Source: a bacterium (lineage in GTDB: Bacteria; JACRDZ01; JAJRWM01). Taken from it: a stretch of 19,185 nt of DNA. Both the position numbers and the translations under genes were made by a program. Location: positions 1 to 19,185 of the forward strand of contig JAJRWM010000086.1 in the NCBI GenBank assembly GCA_024276815.1, read 5' to 3'. Below the pieces are notes generated by a model, which was not told the DNA's origin, ran no database searches, and saw only the letters and a program-made list of their open reading frames with translations. This document shows positions 1 through 7,450 of the stretch, piece after piece (position 1 is the first letter of the stretch; each line of letters opens with the position of its first letter).

Positions 1-194
1 AATTAAATAACACTGACAGGAAACATCCCCCAGAATTTTTGGGGGACTCAAATCCTGGGAACCGCAAGTTCGCCAGCTTGTGGTACAATGAACCTGCCCC
101 CGCCTTGTGGAAGAGCAGGGCGCTCTTGGCAGGCTCTATCACGGGGTAGTAAAAGCGCCCCTGGCGGTAGACTAAAGATGTATCCTGGAAACAG
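1..194 (+). other. Structured intergenic leader upstream of the barrel gene
   Basis: No + strand gene is visible here. Several inverted repeats are directly readable: CCCCCA/TGGGGG (27-32 with 40-45); CTGG-GAAC/GTTC-G-CCAG (about 55-76); CCTGCC/GGCAGG enclosing AAGAGC/GCTCTT (about 94-133); and CGCCAG (71-76) with CTGGCG (161-166). GGGCGCT (about 118) can also pair with AGCGCCC (about 154), so alternative folds exist. This could be a structured 5' leader or a small RNA; I recognise no known RNA family. The - strand is also open from 247 to the left edge, so a partial antisense gene is possible but weakly supported. Confidence 0.3.
81..89 (+). promoter_or_regulatory. Possible extended -10 promoter for the barrel gene
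   Basis: The bases TG-G-TACAAT form an extended -10 element, with five of six matches to TATAAT and a TG one base upstream. No convincing -35 hexamer lies 16-18 bases upstream. If used, transcription would begin near 96 and leave a leader of about 100 bases containing the CCTGCC/GGCAGG hairpin. This is a pattern match only. Confidence 0.28.
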
Positions 195-3100
195 ATGAAA
201 CTGTTTAAAACTTTGTTATTATCGCTCTTGATTGGTTTTGTTTTCATACCGCTGTTTTTGTCCGCCGCTGACGAACCCGGTTCATCGGCAGCGGAGCTTT
301 CCTCCAATTTACTGGATTTTCACCTGCCCCTCGATTCCCAACTTTTACTCGCCGGCTACAAAAAGATCAGTTTCAGCCTGAAAAGAAGAGTGTATTTAAA
401 CCGTCCTGAGTTGAGCAAAGAAACCGATTTTCTGGTTAAACAGGAATTAAAACTACGCGCCCGCGGGATCATGGCGCGAAAATTTTACCTCGACATTGAC
501 TATGACGATACCCGTCCTGATGAAAGCCAGGACATCATCGCCCTCTATTATCGGGGCGACCGTGACGAATATCTCCAGGAAGCGGCCCTGGGCGACTTAA
601 AGCTGTCGCTGGCCAGGAGTGAGTTTGTCGTCTACAATAAAAGTGTTTTCGGCGCCAAGTTCCATTTGGTCTATGACGGGGAAAAAAGTTTTTTGGGCGA
701 CGAGAAAAACAATCTGCCCGTCTATAAATTACCCAAACGTGATAATTTTACTTCCAGCCCGGCGGCCGACCCCCGCTTCACTTTGAGCAACACGCCGCTT
801 CTGGCGAATCCTCCGCCCCGCGTTTATCCCAATCTTGACCTGACGGTGATCGCCAGCCGCACCAGGGGCGTCTCCGCCCGGCGTGAATTCCGCGGCAGGA
901 GCGTTGAGAGGGAAAAAATCATCCACGACACCGAATACGAGGTCCGCAAATACTATAAAATATATCAGGACGCGGCGGAATTGCCCATCAGGATCGGCAG
1001 CGAAAAGGTTTATCTTGACGACCGTGACGGCTATAACAACGACAACACAAAACAGTTGGCCGACTGGCCGGGATACGACTTCGACCAGTTGAATCCCGGC
1101 GGCGATTACGTTATTGATTACCAAACCGGCGTACTGACGCTGAGGCGTCCTCCGGGCAAGGACATGGTCCTGGCGGTGGAATATGACGGCGGGGCCGGGA
1201 AACAGTCGCGGCTCTTGAAGAGGGAGGACAGTTACAGCGACTTCGAGTTGAGGAACCGCTTCTTTCTAGGCGCGTACAATATTGAACCCAGCCAGTTCTT
1301 TCTCAGGATCACCGATCGTAAACTTACCGATCAGGATTTAAGCGATTTTCCCCATGACATTGACTTCGAGGCCGGGATATTGACTTTCAGAGCTGAGAAT
1401 CCCTTTGATTTGCCGGAATATCCCCGGGCGGAGGACTGGTCGTTTCAATTGGTTTTACGATTTGAAGAAACAATCAGAATCTACCTTCTGAACCCGGGAA
1501 TTCTGCGGGGCAGTGAAATAATCACGCTCGATAACGAGAAGCTGGAACGGGACAAGGATTACCTGATCGATTATGAGAGCGGCGTTATCACCTTTCTCAA
1601 ACAGGTTGAGATCAGCTCTGACAGCGAGATTGTCGCGACCTATGAGTATTTGCCTTTCGGGGGTAAGTTCCGCAAGAATTTAATCGGCGCCCAGGTCGGC
1701 TTTAACTGGAGTGACAACCAGCGGATCAGTTTTACCTGTATGCAAGAAAAAAGCGATCCGCTTAAAGAAACGCCGCCGCTTGGCGGCGCCCCGGATGAAA
1801 CCCGGGTAATCGACGTAGTCGCTGAAGTCGGCCACGCCGGGGAAATGCTCAATGTCAACATACAGGGAGAATGGGCGCGGAGCGCTTATCAGCCCAACAT
1901 CATGGACCGGGTTTTCCTGGACAGCTTCGAGGACGGCTTGACAAGTATTGAGCTGACAATGAATAAAAAGGACTGGCGGATCAGCAGCCCGCCGTTATCG
2001 ATTCTGCCCGGCGAAAGCAGGCAAAGTTACTATTTGACCAATTCCGGCGAAGATCACGCGGATGACGAGGAGATCGGTTCCCTGGAAATTAATTACCGCC
2101 TGCAAAGTTTAAATTACTGGATCGCGGTAAACAGCCTGATTGATCGGGAGGGAGTTGACATCAGTGAGAAAAGTTATGTCGAGATGTGGGTTTACGGCGA
2201 CGGTAGCGGCGCCCGGCTGGAAGTTGACCTGGGACAGATTAATGAAGACGCTGACAGCGATAATAATCTGGACAGCGAAGACAGCAACCTTGACGGGCGG
2301 CTGAATCCCGGCGAAGACGACGGTTTCCTGTTTAATGAGAGCGGTTCGTTTACTGAAACCATTGGCGCGGACAACGGCCGGCTGGACAGTGAAGACCTCG
2401 ACGGCGACGGGCGACTGGACGTTTTGAATGAAAACTACCTGGAGTTGGGGACCAATATCACCTGGGTGGGCTGGAAAAGGGTTGTCCTTTATTTGGCGGA
2501 CGCTCTGGAACAGCCCGCTGCTTCGCCGGTTCCGGTTGACCGCCAAAAGATAAAGGCGGCGCGGCTGACGCTCAAGGGCAGCGGGCAGGGCCGGATATTG
2601 ATCGAATCGTTACGGATTGTCGGGCACCGCTGGGAAATCGGGCGGCTGGATAACCCGGCGACCCTTAACCTGGATGGAACAATTTCAGACCGTTTCCTGG
2701 TTGATGAAGGCGGAGCGAACAGCGGTGATTTTTTCGGTGAGGATAACGAGCATTCGCTGAGGTTGCTTTATGACCTGGCGGCCGGCGGGACCGGGTATAC
2801 CAGGCTCAATTACAGTGGCGCGAAAGACCTTTCCGGTTACCGGGAGCTTAATTTTGATATCTTGAGCGAGCGGCCGGCGTTGATGTTTTTGCGGTTGTTG
2901 ACCACGGAAAACGACTATTATCAATGGCAGGGTGATGTGAACTATTCTGATTTCAGAGAGATCAGTCTGTCTCTCAAGGATACCAACAATGACGGGGTTC
3001 CTGATGGTTTTACCCGGGTGGGCAAGGCTGACCTGGGCAACGTTGGCGCGGTCGCTGTCGGCGTTATAAACAATACGGGGGGCGTTATAAACGGAGAGGT

Positions 3101-4760
3101 ATATATCGATAATCTGCACCTTTTTGGCTCCAATATGAAACAGGCGGACGCTCACAAGGTCGCCTTTCAGCTATCCTGGCCGGGCTACTGGTCCCTGAGC
3201 GGAAAAAAGCTTCGCCGGGAGGTGAATTTCCAGACCATCGGGAAAGCGGCGGTCAAACAGACGGAGGATGAGTACCGGCTTGACGGTAAACTGAGCGTGT
3301 TCAAGTTCAGTCCCGTTTACGGCTGGTGGCGGCATGAGGTGTTCGCTCCACGGCCCGATCCTTATAACGCTATCGCCGGGAGACTCCGCAAGGGGCGTTT
3401 CTTTGATGAAAAAAGGCTCGGCGGACAGATCATCCTGGAGTCGCAGCCGGGGCTTCTGAACTGGCGGACGAGCCTGAGACGAAATTATCGTTTCAACTAT
3501 GGCGCTGAGCATACGGAGAAGTCCTGTTTGTTAAACTCCAGCCTCCTTTTTTTGCGAGAGAGGATGGAGCGGGCCGAATTAAAAACCCAATATCGTTTTC
3601 TGGAATCCGTTGACGAATACGAAACCCATTCCGTTTATGAGTTTGACCGCCGGATAATTGAGCGGGAACGGGCGATAGAACTGGAGTTGCGTCCCACGCG
3701 GCGGCTCAGGATCAATCCCGGCTACCGGCTGCTGAACAGTACCGAGACCCGTTTCCAAACCAAGAAACTGAAAGACCGGACCCGGGCCTTTATCAATACC
3801 GGTTATACTTCCAGCTTTGGCATTGACCCGCGGGCGCGCTGGCAAGAGGATTTCCTGGTCAACTATTTAAGGAATGACAAAAGGGAAGCGAACCTCAAAA
3901 ACGTCTACGGCGGCGGAGTACGGTTGACGATTTCGAAGTGGCTGGACATGAATTCCTGCTACCTTGATTTTGATTATCGGCACGACGAAAGAGGCCGTTT
4001 TTTGCATATCAGTAAAAATACCTACCAGGAATTGCGGGGCTTCATGGCCCGGGAAAGGCTGGCCAAAGATAAAAATTTGTCGGGACTCGAAATAAAGAAA
4101 CTTGTTAACTATCGGCAGTTAAATACTTATCAGGCTAATAACCAGTGGGATGTTTTTGACTGGCTGAAAATGATTTCATATTATGGGATAACGAAAGAAA
4201 GAAACCGCGATGAAGGCGGCGTCAGCCTGGTTACAAAAAATTCCGCCAAGACGACTTTTAACTGGGACCTCAAAAAAATGAGCCAGTTGAAATTGTCCGG
4301 TTTGAATATCATCCCGACTTATCAGGTAATCAATACTATCACCAGGGAAGAAAAAAGAAATCTCGATATTAATCAGAAAGTTGAAGGCGTTTTTAAGTGG
4401 AGTGATAACTTCCATACGACAACCAGTTACGAACAGAATTTCAAGGCGGAAACTTCCTTGGGAGATGCCGGGGAACAAGAGGCTTTTATCAGGCGCGCCC
4501 CGGCTCAAAGCTTGTTCTATCGCTGGCGCGACGCCTTGATTGTCAGGGTCCCGTTTACCAAACGGCGGATCAGGCTAACCAACCGCCTGGAACTGAAAGG
4601 ACGTTACCGGCGCGCCGAAGTCAGAACAAAAAACATGAAAGACGCAGACGAATCCAACCGAGATGATTATAACCTGAGTCTCAAGTATTATTTCACCAAC
4701 CTGATCACCTTGACTCTGGGCGGCGACTGGATCAATTTCGCCAACCTGACCAGAAGCTGA
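195..4760 (+). CDS. SprA-like giant outer-membrane beta-barrel protein
   Basis: Encodes 1,521 residues with a clear Sec signal peptide (K2, K5, then a hydrophobic run to about A24/A25). The motif 'DYxIDYxxGVxTxL' occurs near residues 303-316 and 444-458, with a related 'DIDFEAGILTF' between them. These short beta-hairpin motifs are typical of SprA-type outer-membrane proteins. Two Asp-rich, EF-hand-like stretches (about 685-712 and 726-742, e.g. DLDGDGRLD) and DTNNDGVPDG (about 929) suggest calcium binding. The middle holds two beta-sandwich-like segments. From about residue 985 onward, charged and aromatic residues alternate as in a large transmembrane barrel. SprA is the channel of the Bacteroidota type IX secretion system; whether this homologue exports proteins is unknown, and no other T9SS gene is present here. 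The ATG directly precedes the signal peptide, with only a weak ribosome site (GGAAACAG). The UGA at 4758 seems to cut off the last strand. The coding call is firm; the family assignment is moderate. Confidence 0.85.
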   Translation: MKLFKTLLLSLLIGFVFIPLFLSAADEPGSSAAELSSNLLDFHLPLDSQLLLAGYKKISFSLKRRVYLNRPELSKETDFLVKQELKLRARGIMARKFYLDIDYDDTRPDESQDIIALYYRGDRDEYLQEAALGDLKLSLARSEFVVYNKSVFGAKFHLVYDGEKSFLGDEKNNLPVYKLPKRDNFTSSPAADPRFTLSNTPLLANPPPRVYPNLDLTVIASRTRGVSARREFRGRSVEREKIIHDTEYEVRKYYKIYQDAAELPIRIGSEKVYLDDRDGYNNDNTKQLADWPGYDFDQLNPGGDYVIDYQTGVLTLRRPPGKDMVLAVEYDGGAGKQSRLLKREDSYSDFELRNRFFLGAYNIEPSQFFLRITDRKLTDQDLSDFPHDIDFEAGILTFRAENPFDLPEYPRAEDWSFQLVLRFEETIRIYLLNPGILRGSEIITLDNEKLERDKDYLIDYESGVITFLKQVEISSDSEIVATYEYLPFGGKFRKNLIGAQVGFNWSDNQRISFTCMQEKSDPLKETPPLGGAPDETRVIDVVAEVGHAGEMLNVNIQGEWARSAYQPNIMDRVFLDSFEDGLTSIELTMNKKDWRISSPPLSILPGESRQSYYLTNSGEDHADDEEIGSLEINYRLQSLNYWIAVNSLIDREGVDISEKSYVEMWVYGDGSGARLEVDLGQINEDADSDNNLDSEDSNLDGRLNPGEDDGFLFNESGSFTETIGADNGRLDSEDLDGDGRLDVLNENYLELGTNITWVGWKRVVLYLADALEQPAASPVPVDRQKIKAARLTLKGSGQGRILIESLRIVGHRWEIGRLDNPATLNLDGTISDRFLVDEGGANSGDFFGEDNEHSLRLLYDLAAGGTGYTRLNYSGAKDLSGYRELNFDILSERPALMFLRLLTTENDYYQWQGDVNYSDFREISLSLKDTNNDGVPDGFTRVGKADLGNVGAVAVGVINNTGGVINGEVYIDNLHLFGSNMKQADAHKVAFQLSWPGYWSLSGKKLRREVNFQTIGKAAVKQTEDEYRLDGKLSVFKFSPVYGWWRHEVFAPRPDPYNAIAGRLRKGRFFDEKRLGGQIILESQPGLLNWRTSLRRNYRFNYGAEHTEKSCLLNSSLLFLRERMERAELKTQYRFLESVDEYETHSVYEFDRRIIERERAIELELRPTRRLRINPGYRLLNSTETRFQTKKLKDRTRAFINTGYTSSFGIDPRARWQEDFLVNYLRNDKREANLKNVYGGGVRLTISKWLDMNSCYLDFDYRHDERGRFLHISKNTYQELRGFMARERLAKDKNLSGLEIKKLVNYRQLNTYQANNQWDVFDWLKMISYYGITKERNRDEGGVSLVTKNSAKTTFNWDLKKMSQLKLSGLNIIPTYQVINTITREEKRNLDINQKVEGVFKWSDNFHTTTSYEQNFKAETSLGDAGEQEAFIRRAPAQSLFYRWRDALIVRVPFTKRRIRLTNRLELKGRYRRAEVRTKNMKDADESNRDDYNLSLKYYFTNLITLTLGGDWINFANLTRS

Positions 4761-4811
4761 GAGGATTACGCTGAGCGGAACCTGACCGCCTCAGTGACGG
4801 CGTTATTTTAA
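4758..4811 (+). other. In-frame continuation after UGA: displaced barrel C-terminus
   Basis: After the UGA at 4758-4760 the same frame runs 16 codons, EDYAERNLTASVTALF, to a TAA at 4809-4811. Alternating hydrophobic residues and a final Phe are the hallmark of the C-terminal beta-signal recognised by the BAM complex. Read together with the upstream LTRS, it looks like a normal barrel end. It also leaves the ordinary 16-base operon spacing to the next gene. The simplest reading is a single substitution creating UGA (for instance from GGA or CGA), a sequencing error, or stop-codon readthrough. UGA is the normal stop of at least four other genes in this window, so global recoding is not supported. 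Confidence 0.6.
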
Positions 4812-4827
4812 AGGAAAAGAGGTTCGA

Positions 4828-5700
4828 ATGTTTAAACGTAGTTGCCTGATTATTTTGCTGATATTAATTAGTTGCCGGGTTTCAGCGCACGGCGGCCGGG
4901 TTTATGAGACCGACGATTACTGGCTGAAGATAAGTCCCCGGAGCGTCAGGGTGGGCGAAGCTGTCCGGCTCTTGTTTTACAGTCCGCGTGAGGTGAAAAT
5001 TACCGGAATGGCGGTCGGTCAGACCTTGCGTTTTTACCGCTATGGTAAATATTACCGGGCCTTGATCGGGATTTACCCCAAGACCAAGCCGGATACTTAC
5101 AAGTTCAATCTGAAGATTACCGACGCGCGGGGTAAAAGCGTGATGATGCCGGCGGCTATTGAAGTACTGGGCCGGGAATTCGCCAGTACCAGCATTACTC
5201 TGCCCGCCGGGAAAAAAGAGTTGTCCAGCGATAAGAAGCTGGTTCCGGAACGAAAAAAGTTAGCCGATTATATCAACACCGAATCCGCCCGGCTGTTTTG
5301 GCGTGGACGGTTTATCAGGCCGGCCAGGGGGCGGATCAGCCAGGTCTATGGCGTCAGGAATATTATTAATGGCGAATTGAGCTATCATCATAACGGCATT
5401 GATATCGCCGCCCCGGAAGGCGCTCCGGTCCTGGCCGGCAATGACGGACGGGTGATCCTCGCCTCGTATCTGGCTGTCAGGGGCAAGACTGTTATCATCG
5501 ATCACGGGCAGGGAACGCTCTCGGCTTATTTTCATTTGCAGGTTATCCTGGCTAAGCCCGGCTCCTGGGTCAGCAAAGGGGAACTGATCGGCCGCGTCGG
5601 CCAAACCGGTATGGCGACCGGGCCGCACCTGCACTGGACGACTTATATTCACAGCGTTCCGGTCAACCCGGTTAATTTTTTAGCGGGCAACCTTTTGTAG
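4828..5700 (+). CDS. Secreted M23-family metallopeptidase
   Basis: A 290-residue envelope enzyme expected to cleave peptidoglycan cross-bridges with a zinc ion. The N-terminus is a signal sequence. It ends either in a lipobox-like LISC (C16), which would make it a lipoprotein, or in a type I site VSA-H (after A20). A beta-rich domain (about 25-130) resembles the N-terminal domain of M23 proteins. The catalytic domain follows (about 165-285) with the family signature complete: zinc ligands H188 and D192 in HNGID, H236 in the YFHL motif, and H267/H269 in HLHW. The start has a good ribosome site (AGGAAAAGAGG). It follows the barrel gene in the same direction and is probably co-transcribed with it. 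The physiological substrate and any tie to the barrel protein are inferred only. Confidence 0.93.
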   Translation: MFKRSCLIILLILISCRVSAHGGRVYETDDYWLKISPRSVRVGEAVRLLFYSPREVKITGMAVGQTLRFYRYGKYYRALIGIYPKTKPDTYKFNLKITDARGKSVMMPAAIEVLGREFASTSITLPAGKKELSSDKKLVPERKKLADYINTESARLFWRGRFIRPARGRISQVYGVRNIINGELSYHHNGIDIAAPEGAPVLAGNDGRVILASYLAVRGKTVIIDHGQGTLSAYFHLQVILAKPGSWVSKGELIGRVGQTGMATGPHLHWTTYIHSVPVNPVNFLAGNLL

Positions 5701-5719
5701 CTTTTCATCAGGGAGCTAC
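5697..5719. terminator. Inverted repeat across two convergent stop codons
   Basis: GTAGCT (5697-5702) and AGCTAC (5714-5719) form a six-base stem with an 11-base loop. It includes the M23 TAG stop and lies next to the rsfS TGA stop (5708-5710). The two genes converge with only seven bases between them. Neither side has a real U-tract, so it would be at best a weak bidirectional terminator. Confidence 0.3.
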
Positions 5720-6067
5720 CTTGGGTTCCGTCCATTCAATCCTGGGAGCGTCTCCCCAAAACCCATCCAGATCATAAAAGATTCGGGCGGTATTACAAAA
5801 CACATGGACAATTACGTCTCCGTAATCCTGCAAGACCCATTCCGCCTTGGCTAAACCTTCCACGCGGCCCAGTGTCTTTTGACCTTCCTTGCGGCAGCCG
5901 CGGTTAATCGCCTCGGCAATCGCTCTCACCTGGACATCCGATTCCCCGCTGACGATGACAAAATAGTCGGCGACCGAACTGGGGCTGATATCCAGAACAA
6001 CAATGTCCTGGGCTTTTTTGCTGTCCGCCAGATTAGCGCAGAGAATCGCTAATTCCTGTGGCTCCAT
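5708..6067 (-). CDS. rsfS: Ribosomal silencing factor RsfS
   Basis: A 119-residue protein of normal family length. RsfS (Iojap/YbeB) binds ribosomal protein uL14 and blocks subunit joining when nutrients are scarce. Family-typical segments are visible: the start 'ELAILCANLADSKKAQDIVV', the 'SVADYFVIVSG' core strand, and the C-terminal 'EWVLQDYGDVIVHVF' signature. It starts with ATG inside the 3' end of yqeK, overlapping by 35 bases in another frame, which suggests translational coupling. The yqeK-rsfS pairing is a common conserved neighbourhood. Confidence 0.95.
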   Translation of the reverse strand: MEPQELAILCANLADSKKAQDIVVLDISPSSVADYFVIVSGESDVQVRAIAEAINRGCRKEGQKTLGRVEGLAKAEWVLQDYGDVIVHVFCNTARIFYDLDGFWGDAPRIEWTEPKVAP

Positions 6068-6497
6068 ACTGTTTTTCCAACTTTCCCTTTATTTTTTTCT
6101 TCAACTCGTAAATCCTGGGATGGATTAACCATTTTTTCTTCTTCAAATACTCCAAGGTGGAATTAATCATTAACAACATACAGTGGTCCAGATCACGAAA
6201 AACATCGCGCCTCAACCGCTCAACTCCCGGGAAGTCACGTCCCGGTTCCAAGGCGTCCGCCAGGAAAACAACCTTGTCGAAATCGGTCATTGCCTGGTGC
6301 CCGGTGGTGTGAAACCTGATCGCCTGAAGCACTTCGGGAATCTCGACCTGGAAATCGCTGATCGCGAGCATGGCGCCCAGCGGCGCGTGCAGCAAGGCGG
6401 AGCTGGCTAATTCATACTCATCAAAATAACCGCTGTAGCGAACCGCTTTTTCTTTCATTTGCTCAAAGTGAAACCGCTTGGCGTTATCATGCAGCAA
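6033..6497 (-). CDS. yqeK: YqeK-type HD hydrolase, main (C-terminal) frame
   Basis: YqeK proteins are HD-domain enzymes that split diadenosine tetraphosphate symmetrically. The central LLHDNAK carries the HD metal pair. Downstream are H (LLHAPLG), the AIRFHTTGH motif, FLADALEPGRDFPGV and the family-typical tail with LIHPR. The TTG at 6497 is the Leu codon of LLHD, not a credible biological start. The same frame is open upstream to the stop at 6558-6560, giving a segment that begins SCREISQKYRFNQEHAFLAG and runs into LLHD. The normal N-terminus, with the first metal-ligand His, is in another frame just upstream, so the gene appears split by a one-base deletion. The rsfS start lies within its 3' end. 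Family identity is firm; function of the disrupted gene is doubtful unless the shift is a sequence error. Confidence 0.85.
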   Translation of the reverse strand: MLHDNAKRFHFEQMKEKAVRYSGYFDEYELASSALLHAPLGAMLAISDFQVEIPEVLQAIRFHTTGHQAMTDFDKVVFLADALEPGRDFPGVERLRRDVFRDLDHCMLLMINSTLEYLKKKKWLIHPRIYELKKKIKGKLEKQYGATGISDSLR

Positions 6498-6634
6498 GCC
6501 GGCGAGAAAGGCGTGTTCCTGGTTAAAACGATATTTTTGGCTAATTTCACGGCAAGATCAGCGGTACCAAGAGAGTGCAGGTACAGGGAACTATCCAGCA
6601 GTTGTTTTAACAGCTCTTTTATGGCGTTCGGCAA
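6498..6634 (-). pseudogene. yqeK: Displaced N-terminal part of yqeK (frameshifted)
   Basis: A second - strand frame, starting plausibly at TTG 6634-6632, reads PNAIKELLKQLLD and then SSLYLHSLGTADLAVKLA. This matches the YqeK N-terminus, where the His of HSLG is a metal ligand. It runs to the five-T run at 6534-6538 (AAAAA on the coding strand). One additional A would give GCC AAA AAA TAT CGT and join it perfectly to the downstream frame, for a protein of about 200 residues, normal for the family. The sequence lacks a standard -1 slippery heptamer, so programmed frameshifting looks less likely than mutation or sequence error. The start is 15 bases after the lipoprotein stop codon. Confidence 0.7.
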
Positions 6635-6649
6635 AAAGTAAAATCCATC

Positions 6650-7252
6650 TCAATAATTTTCGGCCTTATCTATTTGGTCGGGATTGGGTATTATCTCGCC
6701 AATTTGACTGGTCACGGCATAGTGCCTTTCATTAACGTCTATGCTATACATGAAAACATTCGGGTGCTTGCGTTTCATTTTTTTGAGAATTATTTTAGCC
6801 TGTTTCAAATTATCTTCCTTGGTCTTGACGAAGGAGTTAATCACCCGCCAATAGGCCACGATCTTGTCGGGAGCAACCGGGGAATAGGGCTTTTCAAGCG
6901 TCTCGATCACCTGGTAATCGTAGAGGTCCAAGGGATTAATGCCCTGCGGCTGACTGATCTCCGGCTCTTTTTCCCGTGCGGCGGCTTCCTTGTTTTTTTC
7001 CGGGGCCTCGCTCTTGTCAGTCGCCGGCGGCGTATTCGTCAGACCGGTAACCTCCTCGGGAAGTTCCGGAACATTGGTGTGCGCCGTGAATACCGGCAAT
7101 TCCTCTTCCTCCTCCTGGAGCTTGCCGTTTTCAACCACGGTTTTTTGCGGAGTCTCTTTACCGGCGTCTTTTTTATCTTTCTTCGCTGAACAACCGCCAA
7201 CAAAAAGCAGGATAACCAGGGAACAAAATAAACCAAGTGAGAATCTTTTCAT
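6650..7252 (-). CDS. Predicted lipoprotein with acidic linker, unknown function
   Basis: A 200-residue protein that I do not recognise. It begins with MKR, a hydrophobic stretch and a lipobox FVGGC, making C21 the lipidated residue. Residues ~22-105 are a low-complexity Lys/Glu/Pro-rich linker (KKDKKDAGKE, EEEEE, EAPEKNKEAAAREKEPE) suited to spanning the periplasm. The last ~95 residues look folded. They contain NPLDLYDYQVIETLEKP, then a helical KTKEDNLKQAKIILKKMKRK and a short beta segment that repeats Tyr/Val. It ends 15 bases before the yqeK start and so probably heads a lipoprotein-yqeK-rsfS operon. The upstream ribosome site is weak. Confidence 0.85.
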   Translation of the reverse strand: MKRFSLGLFCSLVILLFVGGCSAKKDKKDAGKETPQKTVVENGKLQEEEEELPVFTAHTNVPELPEEVTGLTNTPPATDKSEAPEKNKEAAAREKEPEISQPQGINPLDLYDYQVIETLEKPYSPVAPDKIVAYWRVINSFVKTKEDNLKQAKIILKKMKRKHPNVFMYSIDVNERHYAVTSQIGEIIPNPDQIDKAENY

Positions 7253-7450
7253 TTTTCACACCATTTGTCATTGGAACGCCGTGCAGCGGCGGAACCTGAA
7301 CCGCGGCGTATTTATAGTGCTTGTTGCCCGGAAGTTATCCGCGGCACCCGTATGACACGTTAAAACGGTCAGCTTCATTGTAATATAATCGGACAAATAA
7401 TTTATTTTATAAGTTATTTTTTACTCAAGCCACCTTTTATTGACATAAAA
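7253..7450. other. Intergenic gap between lipoprotein gene and argG
   Basis: A 198-base gap between two same-strand genes. Its argG-proximal half is very AT-rich (around 7380-7450) and holds several TATA-like boxes on the - strand (e.g. TATATT and TTACAAT), so a separate promoter for the lipoprotein operon is likely. No -10/-35 pair could be chosen with confidence, and no clear terminator follows argG. Confidence 0.3.

Noticed and set aside
60-170. 6S RNA or SRP RNA in the left leader
   Set aside because: The stems are real but neither the SRP GGAAG-type loop nor a convincing 6S closing stem and bubble could be identified.
195-4811. Alternative genetic code (UGA as sense codon)
   Set aside because: argG, rsfS, the lipoprotein and the Kelch/Ig gene all end properly at UGA, and Trp is encoded by UGG.
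6674-7189. Open frame on the + strand opposite the lipoprotein
   Set aside because: The - strand frame has a textbook lipobox and operon spacing; the + frame has no supporting motif.
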